From Mycobacterium syngnathidarum (GTDB lineage: Bacteria > Actinomycetota > Actinomycetes > Mycobacteriales > Mycobacteriaceae), in NCBI RefSeq assembly GCF_001942625.1, contig NZ_MLCL01000024.1, positions 62,001 through 126,000 of the forward strand: a DNA stretch of 64,000 bases, given 5' to 3'. A model generated the notes under the pieces. It ran no database searches, was not told the DNA's origin, and saw only the letters and a list, made by a program, of their open reading frames with translations. Both the position numbers and the translations under genes were made by a program. Every line of letters starts with the position of its first letter. Position 1 is the stretch's first letter. This document shows positions 43,038-52,373 of this stretch, one piece after another.

Positions 43038-43205
43038 ATGAAGAAGTTTGGTTTTGCGAGCATGATCGCCACTGGTTTCGCCGCCGCAATCGTCGGCCTG
43101 GCCGCCCCGGCGCAAGCCGACGTCTCCCATCACCAGTGGGTGCACGACATCCAGCAGCACGCCAGCACCGGCGCCGTCACCCCGGTCTTCGGCAACGGCC
43201 GCTGA
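43038..43205 (+). CDS. Small secreted peptide
   Basis: 55 residues, MKKFGFASMIATGFAAAIVG then LAAPAQADV: a textbook signal peptide with an AQA cleavage site, leaving a mature peptide of about 27 residues (starting near DVSHHQWVHDIQ) rich in histidine and glutamine and without cysteine. The role is unknown. The signal peptide and the clear ATG make it a real gene despite its size. Confidence 0.65.
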   Translation: MKKFGFASMIATGFAAAIVGLAAPAQADVSHHQWVHDIQQHASTGAVTPVFGNGR

Positions 43206-43294
43206 CGCACGACGCACGACGCAAGCGAGGGACGTCTACCTGGGCGCCCCTCGCTTGTCCGTCGGCGTCGAGTCCCTGGAAGTAGTGTGGCGAA

Positions 43295-44389
43295 ATGACC
43301 ACCACCCACCGGTTCGCAGTGATTCCGGGCGACGGTATCGGCAAGGAAGTAATGCCCGAGGGGCTCAAGGTGCTGGAGACGGCGGCCGCCGCCTTCGATT
43401 TCGCCATCGACTATGAGCAATTCGACTACGCATGCGCGGAGTACTACACCGACACCGGCGCCATGCTGCCCGACGGCTGGTTCGACGAACTCAGCCGCTT
43501 CGATGCGGTGTTCTTCGGCGCCGTCGGCTGGCCCGACGTTGTGCCCGACCACATTTCGTTGTGGGGCAGCCTGCTGCAGTTCCGTCGGCATTTCGACCAG
43601 TACGTCAATCTACGTCCGGTCAAGCTGATGCCCGGGGTGAAAAGTCCGCTTGCCGGCCGCGGACCCGGCGACGTCGACTTCGTCGTGGTCCGGGAGAACA
43701 CCGAAGGTGAGTACTCGAGTATCGGCGGCAAGATGTTCGAGGGCACCGATCGCGAGACCGTGGTGCAAGAGACGGTGATGACCCGCGTCGGCGTCGACCG
43801 GATCCTCAAGTACGCGTTCGAGCTCGCCCGACGTCGGCCCGACAAGCATCTGACTTCCGCTACGAAGAGCAACGGCATTTCGATCACGATGCCGTACTGG
43901 GACGAACGCGTCGAGCGAATGAGCGAGCGATACCCCGACATCCAGGTGGACAAGTTCCACATCGACATCCTCGCGGCGAACTTCGTGCTGCATCCCGACT
44001 GGTTCGACGTCGTCGTCGCGAGCAACCTCTTCGGTGACATCCTGTCGGACCTGGGGCCTGCGTGCACCGGCACGATCGGCATCGCCCCCAGCGGAAACAT
44101 CAACCCGGAACAACGTTTTCCGAGCCTGTTCGAGCCGGTGCACGGCTCCGCACCAGACATTGCCGGACGGGCAATCGCCAATCCCATCGGGCAGATATGG
44201 AGTGCGTCGTTGATGCTCGACCACCTGGGTGAGCGCGATGCCGCCGCGGCGATCGTCAAAGCCGTCGAGGACGTGCTGGCGCGTGGGGGTGACATCCTCA
44301 CACCCGACATGGGTGGATCGGCGACGACGAGCGCGCTCGGCACTGCCGTTCGCGACCAGCTACAGGTGAATCTTTCTGGTTCGCAATAG
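43295..44389 (+). CDS. Tartrate dehydrogenase/decarboxylase family enzyme
   Basis: 364 residues. AVIPGDGIGKEVMPEGL, FFGAVGWPDVVPDH, VVVRENTEGEYSSIGG, NLFGDILSDL and FEPVHGSAPDIAGR are the beta-decarboxylating dehydrogenase landmarks. The GWPD and EGEYS variants point to tartrate/D-malate rather than isopropylmalate dehydrogenase. NAD+ and Mn2+ or Mg2+ dependent. Monocistronic; it converges with an SDR 12 bases away. Confidence 0.87.
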   Translation: MTTTHRFAVIPGDGIGKEVMPEGLKVLETAAAAFDFAIDYEQFDYACAEYYTDTGAMLPDGWFDELSRFDAVFFGAVGWPDVVPDHISLWGSLLQFRRHFDQYVNLRPVKLMPGVKSPLAGRGPGDVDFVVVRENTEGEYSSIGGKMFEGTDRETVVQETVMTRVGVDRILKYAFELARRRPDKHLTSATKSNGISITMPYWDERVERMSERYPDIQVDKFHIDILAANFVLHPDWFDVVVASNLFGDILSDLGPACTGTIGIAPSGNINPEQRFPSLFEPVHGSAPDIAGRAIANPIGQIWSASLMLDHLGERDAAAAIVKAVEDVLARGGDILTPDMGGSATTSALGTAVRDQLQVNLSGSQ

Positions 44390-44401
44390 GTTCGCTATGT
44401 G

Positions 44402-45070
44402 TCAGGCCGACATCTGGCAGAGAAAGTCAGGCCCGCCGACGTAGACGATGCCCGACGGGTACGGAGCCGACGCGGCACGCACGATCGTGGTCGCCAGCTC
44501 GCGGTCGGACATCACCTCGCCGGAAACCACGGTGAAATCGATTCCCCGCCGGTCGAATTCGGAGCGCATCGCATAGAGCGCGGTCTCACCGGCCCGCTTG
44601 CTCGCGGCGATCGTGGCATAGCCCTTCGGCACGGCCTTGTTGGGGAAGAAGTGTGCCTGGTGGCTGGTGACGAACACGATTTGACCGCCCACCGGCATCA
44701 GCGGCAGGGCCAGCTTGGCCAGGCGACGCTGCGCGTCGCGGTTCAGTCGCATCGCATAGCCCGGATCGGATCCGAGCTGAAGCCCGGTCGATGCGTTGAG
44801 CACCAGGACGTCCAAGCGGCCGAATTCGCGGCCCACCCGCTCGATCATCGCGGTGGCGGCGGCTTCGTCGGAGATGTCGGCGCCGAGCGTGGAGGCGCGA
44901 CCGCCCGCGCGGCGGATTTCGTCGACGACCGTGTCGGCGCGTTTGGCGTTCTCGCGGTAGTTGACGACGACGTGGGTGTCCGGACCGGCGAGCTGCTGAG
45001 CGACGTCGGCGCCGATACCCCGCGATGCGCCGGTGACGAGAGCGATCCGGGTGGCTGCTGCAGGCTGCAT
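44402..45070 (-). CDS. SDR oxidoreductase with Y(X)6K active site
   Basis: 222 residues. VTGASRGIGADVA cofactor loop, LVLNAST, serine region FVTSHQAHFF. The catalytic tyrosine and lysine are spaced YATIAASK, six residues apart as in enoyl-ACP reductases (FabI/FabL), not the YxxxK of classical SDRs. NAD(P) dependent; NYRENA after beta-2 favours NADP. Substrate unknown. Confidence 0.83.
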   Translation of the reverse strand: MQPAAATRIALVTGASRGIGADVAQQLAGPDTHVVVNYRENAKRADTVVDEIRRAGGRASTLGADISDEAAATAMIERVGREFGRLDVLVLNASTGLQLGSDPGYAMRLNRDAQRRLAKLALPLMPVGGQIVFVTSHQAHFFPNKAVPKGYATIAASKRAGETALYAMRSEFDRRGIDFTVVSGEVMSDRELATTIVRAASAPYPSGIVYVGGPDFLCQMSA

Positions 45071-45222
45071 GTCGGGTTCCTTCCGTCACTGCCGAGGCGG
45101 ATGACCGCCCTGAGCACCCACCGTACCGCAACTCTAAGAAAAATAAGACCCTTTTAAGGTCACGGTAAGGGCAATGTCGCGTCGCAAGTGTGTTGCTGCG
45201 GTGCGCCGCCTAACCTGGCCTC

Positions 45223-45489
45223 ATGACTGGTCAACGCGTGCCCGGTGGAGTGGTCCACAAGTTGCCGGCCGACCTGCGGGAAGCCTTGATCGGCAATGTG
45301 ACGGCGTTGGAAGCCTGGAAAGACATCACGCCGCTCGCGCGCAACGAGTTCATCTGCTGGGTCGAGGACGCCAAGCAGCAGGTCACGCGCGAGCGACGGA
45401 TCCGTCGGACGCAAGAAGAGTTGGAGGAGGGGCAGCGGCGTCCGTGCTGCTGGCCCGGATGCAAGCACCGCGAGCGCAACGGGAAGTAG
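45223..45489 (+). CDS. YdeI/OmpD-associated family protein
   Basis: 88 residues. LPADLREALIGNVTALEAWK then LTP-type DITPLARNEFICWVEDAKQ, TRERRIRRTQEEL and the terminal RRPCCWPGCKHR are the YdeI C-terminal pattern. CC...C...H could bind a metal. No ribosome site precedes the ATG, but TAACCT lies 8 bases before it and may be a -10 element of a leaderless transcript. Function unknown. Confidence 0.75.
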   Translation: MTGQRVPGGVVHKLPADLREALIGNVTALEAWKDITPLARNEFICWVEDAKQQVTRERRIRRTQEELEEGQRRPCCWPGCKHRERNGK

Positions 45490-45500
45490 CCGCTGAATGC

Positions 45501-46712
45501 CTACCGGATCGACAGGCCGGTGATGGCCCGGGAGATCACCAGGCGCTGGATCTCGCTGGTGCCTTCGAAGATCGTGAAGATCTTCGCGTCGCGGTGCATC
45601 CGCTCCACCGGGTAGTCGCGGGTGTAGCCGTTACCGCCGAGGATCTGAATGGCTTCATCGGTCACGTACACAGCGGTCTCGCTGGCCACCAGCTTTGCCA
45701 TCGATCCCTCGGCATTGTCGAAGGGCTGGTTGTTGCGCGCCATCCAGCCGGCCCGCCACACCAGCAACCGTGCGGCGTCGATCCGGCTCTTCATGTCGGC
45801 GAGCTTGAACGCGACGGCCTGGAACTCGCCGATCTTGCGACCGAACTGCTCACGTTGGCAGGCATAGTCGAGGGCGTACTCGTAGGCCGCGCGGGCCACA
45901 CCGACCGCCATGGCACCGACCGAGGGCCGGGTGCGCTCGAAGGTCTTCATCGCGGCCTGGCCGCCGGCCGAGGCCCCGGACTTCACTCGCGCGATGCGGG
46001 CCTCGAACTTCTCCCGCCCGCCCAGGATCAGATCCTCGGACAGCCGGACGTTGTCGAGCACCACCTCTGCGGTGTGTGATGCCCGGATCCCGTGCTTCTT
46101 GAACTTCTGTCCCTGGCTCATGCCGTGAGTGCCCGGCGGGATGATGAACGTGGCCTGTCCGCGGGAGCCCAGCTCGGGGTACACCGAGGCCACCACGATG
46201 TGGACGTTGGCGATACCGCCGTTGGTGGCCCAGGTCTTGGTGCCGTTGAGCACCCATTCGCGGGTCGCCTCGTCGAAGCGGGCGCGGGAACGGATGGCGC
46301 CGACGTCAGACCCGGCATCGGGCTCCGATGAGCAGAACGCCCCCAGCTGAGGGTCTCCCGGAGTGCCGAACATCGGCGGCAACCAGGTGCCGATCTGTTC
46401 GGGCGTCCCGTTGCCCGCCAAGGCTGCTGCGGCCAGGCCTGTACCCAGGATCGACAGCGCGATCCCCGCGTCTCCCCAGAACAGCTCCTCGAACACGGTC
46501 AGCATGCCGAGCCCGGTGGGCTCGGCGGTCTGCTGAGCGAACAACTCGGGGGAGTACAGCCCGACCTTGGCGGCCTCCTGGAGGACCGGCCACGGCGTTT
46601 CTTCTCGCTCGTCCCATTCGGCCGCTGCGGGACGCACCACGTCGGCAGAGAACTGGTGCACCCAGTCGCGGACCTCGATCACATCGTCGCTGAGTTGCAT
46701 GGAGAACGTCAC
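45501..46712 (-). CDS. Acyl-CoA dehydrogenase
   Basis: 403 residues, GTG 46712. [20 protein letters not shown] and [13 protein letters not shown] are the ACAD signatures; the catalytic base is the Glu of [18 protein letters not shown] enzyme that introduces the alpha-beta double bond into acyl-CoA, passing electrons to ETF. It shares strand and a 26-base gap with an upstream TetR gene, so they form an operon read from the dyad at 47345. Confidence 0.9.
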   Translation of the reverse strand: MTFSMQLSDDVIEVRDWVHQFSADVVRPAAAEWDEREETPWPVLQEAAKVGLYSPELFAQQTAEPTGLGMLTVFEELFWGDAGIALSILGTGLAAAALAGNGTPEQIGTWLPPMFGTPGDPQLGAFCSSEPDAGSDVGAIRSRARFDEATREWVLNGTKTWATNGGIANVHIVVASVYPELGSRGQATFIIPPGTHGMSQGQKFKKHGIRASHTAEVVLDNVRLSEDLILGGREKFEARIARVKSGASAGGQAAMKTFERTRPSVGAMAVGVARAAYEYALDYACQREQFGRKIGEFQAVAFKLADMKSRIDAARLLVWRAGWMARNNQPFDNAEGSMAKLVASETAVYVTDEAIQILGGNGYTRDYPVERMHRDAKIFTIFEGTSEIQRLVISRAITGLSIR

Positions 46713-46738
46713 GGTTGGCTCCTGAAATAGATTGGGGA

Positions 46739-47344
46739 TCAGTTGGTTTGAGAGCGGTGTTGATTGATCATGCTGACGGTCTGGGTGACCCAGGCCTCGA
46801 AGAAGCGTTCGTGGTCGACGTTGCCCGGCAAGCGTCCGGTCAGCGCCTGAAGGGTCGCGGCATAGGACAACCCGGAGATGGCGACCGCTGCGGTGGCCTC
46901 TGGATCCGGGATCTGGAAGCGGCCCGACCGATTGGACGCCGCCAACTCGTCGGCGAACCGCTGATAGGCGTTGTCGGTGATGATCTGCCAGGTCTTCTCA
47001 TCGAGCTCGCCGAGCTCATCGGGCTCGCGCAACATGACCCGCAGCAGCTCCTCACTCTGGGTCAGGTTCGTCCAGATCAACTGCCCCGCGCTGCGCACCG
47101 CCTCTTCGACCGACTTGGGATTGCCGGCGTCGTACTGCTCGCGGGCGCTCACGATGGCGTCGATGCGGTGGGACACCGCGGCCTCCAACAGCTCGCGTTT
47201 GGAGCCGAAGTGTTTGTAGAGCGCACCCGAGCCGGGTGCCAGGCCGGCGGCCTGCTGGATATGGGCCACCGACGTCGCGGCGTACCCCTTGGCGGCGAAC
47301 AGCTTCAGCGCTGTGGCCAAGAGCCGATCCCTTCCGGATGACAT
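46739..47344 (-). CDS. TetR-family regulator of the acyl-CoA dehydrogenase
   Basis: 201 residues from ATG 47344; a longer frame to 47509 lacks homology. Helix-turn-helix [23 protein letters not shown]. It heads an operon with the acyl-CoA dehydrogenase. A near-perfect 22-base dyad touches its start codon and probably mediates autorepression, with an acyl-CoA as the likely inducer. Confidence 0.87.
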   Translation of the reverse strand: MSSGRDRLLATALKLFAAKGYAATSVAHIQQAAGLAPGSGALYKHFGSKRELLEAAVSHRIDAIVSAREQYDAGNPKSVEEAVRSAGQLIWTNLTQSEELLRVMLREPDELGELDEKTWQIITDNAYQRFADELAASNRSGRFQIPDPEATAAVAISGLSYAATLQALTGRLPGNVDHERFFEAWVTQTVSMINQHRSQTN

Positions 47345-47366
47345 GGTGAGAGAGTACTCACTCACC
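47345..47366. promoter_or_regulatory. TetR operator at the acyl-CoA dehydrogenase operon
   Basis: GGTGAGAGAGTACTCACTCACC forms a 22-base palindrome around AGTACT with one mismatched pair (seen as halves GGTGAGAGAGT and ACTCACTCACC). It directly abuts the TetR ATG, so bound protein would also block ribosome loading or the promoter. Confidence 0.7.
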
Positions 47367-47451
47367 AAATTGGGGTGCAAACGGGTCCCTAGTGCTGGCT
47401 GCATCGATAAGTTGGCCTGGACTGTGTCGGTCTTACGGGGGAGGCGTGACG

Positions 47452-47823
47452 ATGGCAATGCTGACACGAAACGACAAGATTTTGTGCGGCACCTATGCCG
47501 TGATCGCACTGGTCGCGCTGGTGGCGACGTGGTGGAACAACATCGCGTTCTTCAGAACCGAAAGTGCGAGCCTGATCGACTTCATCCAGAGTGGCTACGC
47601 CAACTACGGGTCATCCTCGCTCACCAACGACCTATTGCTGTTCGGGCTGGCGGCCTTCGTGTTCATGGTCGTCGAGGCGCGCCGGATCGGCATCCCGAAG
47701 GTGTGGATCTACCTCGTGCTCAGTGCGGTCGTCGCGGTGAGTGTGGCATTTCCGCTGTTTCTGATTCGGCGGCAGCTGGTGCTGGCGGACCGGCGGGCGG
47801 TGGTTGAGATGCAACGTAAATGA
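47452..47823 (+). CDS. DUF2834-family membrane protein
   Basis: 123 residues from ATG 47452 with GGGGGAGG upstream; GTG 47446 is also possible. Three membrane segments (YAVIALVALVATWW, LLLFGLAAFVFMVVEAR, VWIYLVLSAVVAVSVAFPLF). RNDKILCGTYAVIALVALVA is the DUF2834 start. Function unknown. Divergent from the TetR gene. Confidence 0.75.
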   Translation: MAMLTRNDKILCGTYAVIALVALVATWWNNIAFFRTESASLIDFIQSGYANYGSSSLTNDLLLFGLAAFVFMVVEARRIGIPKVWIYLVLSAVVAVSVAFPLFLIRRQLVLADRRAVVEMQRK

Positions 47824-47933
47824 GCAAAACCGTGTCGAACATTCGCGGCATTGATCCTCCGCTACTTGGGCACCTCGCCGCCAATGGCTAGGGGTGCAAA
47901 GTCCGGCCGTCAAGGATGCTGAGTACGAGATGA

Positions 47934-48542
47934 GTTGCAGTACAGAGTGATTCAAGCGCAGATGTCCAGCGGGTCGTCCTTCTCTCGTCGGACTTCGTTG
48001 AGTTGGGCAACGCGGAACACAACTCGCTGGCTCGACATCACGCCGACGTCGAAAAAGCCCTTGCTGCTGCGCCGTTCAGCATTACGGTGCTGCGGCCGGG
48101 AACATTCGCCACCATGACGCTCGACTGGGGATTCTTCATCCGCGCCGGAGTCCCGGTCGAGCAGCCCTTCTGGGGAGCCTGTCTCGACGTGATCCATCCC
48201 GAGGACATCGCCGACGTGGCCGAGTGCGCGCTCACCGACGACGATCTAGAGGGGCTCGTCCTGCCTCTTGGTGGCCCGGAGGTGCTCAGCTTTCATCAAC
48301 TACGCGACACTCTGGCAAGCCTGCTCGCGCGAGAACTGGACTGGCGCGAGCCCAGCAGAGAACAAGCCGTACAAAATCTTTCGCGACACGCTCCGCTTCC
48401 TCTGGTCGACGCCGTTCTCGACTATTGGTCGCAGCTGCCGCGACAGCACGACACGGCGCGGCGATCCGTCGAGCGCATCACCGGAAGGCCCGGACGCACG
48501 TTCCGGCAGTGGGCAGACGAGCGGCTCGATGCATTTCGCTGA
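47934..48542 (+). pseudogene. N-terminally truncated NmrA/NAD(P)-binding family protein
   Basis: An open frame after a TGA at 47931 reads VVLLSSDFVELGNAEHNSLA, then DVEKALAAAPFSITVLRPGTFA and VIHPEDIADVAECALTDDD, the middle and C-terminal part of an NmrA-like atypical SDR. The Rossmann GxxGxxG at the N-terminus is absent, and no ATG/GTG start with a ribosome site exists, only TTG 48003. It is best seen as a 5'-deleted gene. Confidence 0.65.
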
Positions 48543-48598
48543 TCGCCGAGGGTGCCGAAGGGTCCGTTCGATCGGTCGGTGATCCGCGCGCTGTGGGA

Positions 48599-49444
48599 TC
48601 AGATGAGGCCGAGAGGTCCGGCCAATTCGGTAAGTGAGGGAATCAGTTTGTCAGGTCCGGTCAGGACTTGCACGGATACGTGGGTCGCGCCGGCAGTGAG
48701 ATGCTCTTTCAGTCTGGCGGCGATGGCATCGGTGCTGCCATACGCGACGAGTGCGTCGATCAGGGCGTTGCTGCCGGGCGCGGCGACGTCGGAGTCGTTG
48801 AACCCCAATCGCTTCCAGTTGTTTACATAGTTGGTCCCTTTGAGGTAGGTGGCGAGTGCTTCGCGTCCGATGGCCCGTGCCTGGGCGGCGTCCGTGTTCA
48901 GCACCACCTTGTGCTCCGGGGCGATGAGAGCATCCGGTCCGACCGAAGTGCGTGCCTGAGCGGTGTGTTGCGGGGTGGTCAGGTAGGGAAGGGCTCCCAC
49001 GCTGCGGCGTGCTGCCAGCTTGAGAACCTGCGGTCCGAGCGCGGCGACGACGCGCTGGTCCTTGGGCACGCCGTACTCATCTAATTTGGCCAGATAATCG
49101 GTGAGCGCGTCGTAGGGCTTTCTGTACTCGGCGATCAGCTCGGGATGCCCCGCTCCGATACCGAGCAGGAATCGTCCGGGGTGGGCCGCCTCGATGCGGT
49201 GAAACGACTCGGCGACCGGACCGGCGGCCGCGGACCAGATGTTGACGATGCCCGTTGCCACCTTCAGCGTCTTGGTCGGCTCAAGGATCGACTCAACCCA
49301 GTCGAGTTCGGCCGGTAGCGAGCCGCCTGCCCAGATTGTGCCGTAGCCCAGCGCCTCGATATCCCTCAGGTGTGCCGGGGTCAGTCTTTTCCACTGCTGG
49401 AAAAGACCGAATACGCCGAAGGTGCCCAGAGTTGGACTAGTCAT
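48599..49444 (-). CDS. LLM-class F420-dependent oxidoreductase
   Basis: 281 residues from ATG 49444. GTFGVFGLFQQWKRLTPAHL then DIEALGYGTIWAGG, VATGIVNIWS and HPGRFLLGIGAGHPE are the luciferase-like TIM-barrel motifs of mycobacterial F420 enzymes, which transfer hydride to or from the deazaflavin. It may be the distal gene of the minus-strand group starting at 52144. Substrate unknown. Confidence 0.82.
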   Translation of the reverse strand: MTSPTLGTFGVFGLFQQWKRLTPAHLRDIEALGYGTIWAGGSLPAELDWVESILEPTKTLKVATGIVNIWSAAAGPVAESFHRIEAAHPGRFLLGIGAGHPELIAEYRKPYDALTDYLAKLDEYGVPKDQRVVAALGPQVLKLAARRSVGALPYLTTPQHTAQARTSVGPDALIAPEHKVVLNTDAAQARAIGREALATYLKGTNYVNNWKRLGFNDSDVAAPGSNALIDALVAYGSTDAIAARLKEHLTAGATHVSVQVLTGPDKLIPSLTELAGPLGLI

Positions 49445-49536
49445 GGTTGCCTCGAATATCCTTTCAGGCTTTGGCATTTGTGTTCCCGCCGAGCCGTCAC
49501 CAGCACCAATCTGACCGTCTCGGGCGGCATGGGTGT

Positions 49537-50895
49537 TCACTCCAACAGCTGACTGCACGTGGGTGTGGTGGGCACGCCGTTGAAGCGGTCGGCGATCCAG
49601 GCGATGCTGCGCTCGCCGTCGACGAAGGCGGTCAGGAGCGAGTTGGTATCCGTCTTGTTGAGGAAAGGTGGTTGCTCGTTGGTCCACAACGTGACGTCGG
49701 CTCCGAGCGCACACCAATCTCTCGCGGTTGCCACCACCGACTCGTATGGCGCGAAAGAATCCCATCGGTTGTGCGAAAGGTACACCGGCCCGGTGGGTTT
49801 CACATTTCCGATCCGCTGCATCGCCAGGATGGAGCTCAATGGCTCCTCGCGCACCGATTGATAGAGGTCTTTCTTGAACCATGGCTGTAGATGGCGGAAC
49901 GCATAGTTGATGCCGGTTTGGATCATGCACTGCCGGCTGGTGTTGGCCAACATCTCCGCACCGCGCGGGGTGAGGGAATCCGCAATCGGTTGGGTCATAT
50001 CGGGATACGCTTCTTGAATCCCTCGCAGCACCCACCCAAGGGATCCGGCGAGCTGGTTTCCGTCAAGAGGCGGCAACATGCTTGGCAGATCGGTCGTGGC
50101 GCCGTTGGCATAGGTGCCAACCACGTTGAGTTCGGGTGCGTATGCACCGGCCAGCTCGGCCGCCGCCAAAGCGGCATGTCCGCCGCCCGCCAGCCACCCC
50201 CAGAAGGCAACGGGCCCGTGCGGATCCAACGTGGTACCGGGCAGTTTCATCGCTGCCCGCGCGGCATCGTTCAGTGCGCTCCCGCCTGCAACCCGGTTCA
50301 GGAACTGTGGCGCCATCTGACCGTGCACCCCCAATCCGACACCGTCGGTGACCACTATCGCGAAGCCACGCGCCAGCAGAGTCGCGATGAATCCTTCCTC
50401 GAGGTTGAACATCAGGTCGAAGCCCGTGTCCAACGAGGCATGGATGCCTTGGTTGAACAGGCGGGACGGAGCGCACTGCTCTCCCATTCCGTACGGGGCT
50501 GTGGCGTAGGCAAGCAACGGGCGGGGCCCGCTGCCGGGCCACGCGACATCAGGCTCGATATAGGTGCCCGTGACCGCCACGGGATGACCCTGAGCATCGG
50601 TGCTGCGATACATGATTCGCGTTCCGGTCCCCACGAAGGAGCCCAGTTGCCCGGAAGGCTCCAGCACCAGTCTGGAAGGCTCGGTTCGGATGAGATCACC
50701 CGGTGCGCCCGCGGGCAGGGTATCCGGCGGCGTGTAGAACGCCCAGTACTGTGATTCGTCAGCTCGGGCGACGGGCGTGTTCGCCGAAAACTGCACTGAC
50801 GCAACAATACACAGGGCGATGATCAACGATCTGGCCCAGCTTCGCGTGCGGCATTTCGGGACATGTGCAGATTCGTCACCCGACAAGGGAATCAT
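49537..50895 (-). CDS. Secretory lipase-family protein lacking the nucleophile serine
   Basis: 452 residues from ATG 50895 (AAAGGAA 7 bases upstream). A signal peptide (SLIIALCIVASVQFSANTPV, cut near ARADES) leads to a PF03583-type secreted lipase. At the nucleophile elbow, where the family has GYSQGG, the sequence is FWGWLAGGGHAA: leucine replaces serine, with the surrounding glycines kept. The late acid and histidine region cannot rescue hydrolysis. It is either a binding protein or a dead enzyme. Confidence 0.78.
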   Translation of the reverse strand: MIPLSGDESAHVPKCRTRSWARSLIIALCIVASVQFSANTPVARADESQYWAFYTPPDTLPAGAPGDLIRTEPSRLVLEPSGQLGSFVGTGTRIMYRSTDAQGHPVAVTGTYIEPDVAWPGSGPRPLLAYATAPYGMGEQCAPSRLFNQGIHASLDTGFDLMFNLEEGFIATLLARGFAIVVTDGVGLGVHGQMAPQFLNRVAGGSALNDAARAAMKLPGTTLDPHGPVAFWGWLAGGGHAALAAAELAGAYAPELNVVGTYANGATTDLPSMLPPLDGNQLAGSLGWVLRGIQEAYPDMTQPIADSLTPRGAEMLANTSRQCMIQTGINYAFRHLQPWFKKDLYQSVREEPLSSILAMQRIGNVKPTGPVYLSHNRWDSFAPYESVVATARDWCALGADVTLWTNEQPPFLNKTDTNSLLTAFVDGERSIAWIADRFNGVPTTPTCSQLLE

Positions 50896-51041
50896 CGTTG
50901 GTTTCCTTTGGTTGGACAAGTTGGACGGCTGATGTGCGCGTCTGGAGCGAGCACAAAGTCAGCCCAGCTCAACGCGGTAATGGCGTGTGCTGGTGCGTGT
51001 TTGAACCAGGGGTGAACGGCCTGACGGGCCGGGGCGGAAAG

Positions 51042-51974
51042 CTAGCTGAGGAACGCTGCGAGGTCCCTCGCGAATACAGTGATGGCGTGATCGCCGTCGT
51101 CGAGTACGCCCGCCAGTAAGGGGAAGCTGTGCGGCATGCCCTCGTACTCGTGGGTTTGAACCTTGACTCCCGCCGCGGCGAGCTTGTCACCGTAGCGGTG
51201 CGCGTCGTCGGCAACGGGATCGATCTGAGCGCTGACGATCACTGCAGGCGGGGCGCCCACTAGGTTCTGTGTCAGCAATGGCGAGGCGAGGTTCGAACGA
51301 CGGTCGTCCAGTTCGGGTACGTACATGTCGTAAGCCCAGTCAAGAGCGGCTCGGGTGAGGAAGGGGCCGTCCTTGTACAGTTCGACCGAGTCGCTGCTCA
51401 TGGTGGCATCGAGTGCGGGGCACAGCAGACCTTGGACCCTGACCGGAGGGCCATGTTCTCGCGAGCCAAGCGCAACGCTTGCCGCCAGTGCGCCCCCAGA
51501 GGAATCGCCTGCAACCGCAAGGGCTTCGGGGTCGATGCCTAGTTCATCGGCGTGCTCACTCACCCAAGTAAACGCATCGCCGGCGTCATGGTGAGCGCAG
51601 GGAAACTGGTATTCGGGTGCCAGGCGGTATGCCACGGAAATCACGATGAGTTCGCCCCGCGCGCAGAGTTTCCGGCACAGCCGATCGTGGGTGTCGAGGC
51701 TTCCGCGTACGAACGCCCCGCCATGCAGATACACAACGGCCGGCAGTGCCGGTGAGGCTACGGGTGGGCGGTAACGCCGCGCCGCGACCACACCATCGCG
51801 GACGGGGATCGTGAAATCATCTACTGTGCAACGATTATCAACGTCGCCCGCCAACGTGATCAACTTCTCCCCGGCCTCCCGGTAAGCCGCGATCGACATC
51901 TCCCACGATTGTGCAGCGGGCCGTTCGGATAGGGCGCGCAGTAGCTGCTGGACCTGGGTATGCAGCGCACTCAT
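51042..51974 (-). CDS. HSL-family esterase (LipN-type)
   Basis: 310 residues. HGGAFVRGS oxyanion motif, SVAYRLAPEYQFP, nucleophile GDSSGG, and the late SAQIDPVADD aspartate and GMPHSF histidine: a complete hormone-sensitive-lipase type catalytic set. Cytosolic; acts on short acyl esters. Its ATG overlaps the stop of a 57-residue DUF3237 remnant, so it is translated from the promoter at about 52200. Confidence 0.87.
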   Translation of the reverse strand: MSALHTQVQQLLRALSERPAAQSWEMSIAAYREAGEKLITLAGDVDNRCTVDDFTIPVRDGVVAARRYRPPVASPALPAVVYLHGGAFVRGSLDTHDRLCRKLCARGELIVISVAYRLAPEYQFPCAHHDAGDAFTWVSEHADELGIDPEALAVAGDSSGGALAASVALGSREHGPPVRVQGLLCPALDATMSSDSVELYKDGPFLTRAALDWAYDMYVPELDDRRSNLASPLLTQNLVGAPPAVIVSAQIDPVADDAHRYGDKLAAAGVKVQTHEYEGMPHSFPLLAGVLDDGDHAITVFARDLAAFLS

Positions 51975-52144
51975 GCCGCGCCTAGGAAGACTTGGAATTC
52001 GGGGGCGGCGGTGCCGCTGATCCGGTTTCCGGTGACCTTGCCTCCGGTGACGGCGAGGACCTGACGCAGCCCGTACGGGCCCGGGCCCACGATTTGCGGT
52101 TCGGCGAGCTCTGCGGTGTAGCTGAACTCCGGCTCCAACTTCAC
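51971..52144 (-). pseudogene. Internally deleted second copy of the DUF3237 gene
   Basis: From GTG 52144 (GGAGG upstream) about 145 bases match the start of the DUF3237 gene at 61319 with a single difference (the G at codon 25). After GTAAP the sequence jumps in frame to EFQVF, the C-terminal end of the full protein, and then ends LGAA. About 90 internal residues are gone. The remaining 57-residue frame is open and its TGA overlaps the esterase ATG, so it may persist as a translational leader. Confidence 0.85.
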
Positions 52145-52218
52145 TGAAGGACCTCCGTTTTCGAGCGGGACTGCCGTTCGGGCCCGCGGTGGAACCGAGC
52201 GTGCACTATGCGTCGGTG

Positions 52219-52241
52219 ATAGTCAACACATTGTTGAGTAT
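52219..52241. promoter_or_regulatory. Regulon operator copy 1
   Basis: ATAGTCAACA-CAT-TGTTGAGTAT: 10-base inverted arms with one mismatch. The same motif recurs at 52268-52287, 56673-56695 and 60743-60765. It lies 75 bases upstream of the minus-strand operon starting at 52144. Confidence 0.75.
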
Positions 52242-52267
52242 TAGCTCGACGACGTTGTTGTCCGAAA

Positions 52268-52287
52268 GTGGACATTGTGTTGACTAC
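52268..52287. promoter_or_regulatory. Regulon operator copy 2 (weaker left arm)
   Basis: AGTGGACATTGTGTTGACTAC region: the right arm TGTTGACTA is conserved, the left arm (GGACA) is degenerate. It lies about 87 bases before the cupin ATG, so each divergent promoter has its own site. Confidence 0.6.
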
Positions 52288-52373
52288 AGTCGACTGTGAG
52301 TCTAGTCTCAAACTCGCCAAGGCCGTGACACCGGACACCGGCGCGCGGCACACAACGACGAAAGAGGATTGAC

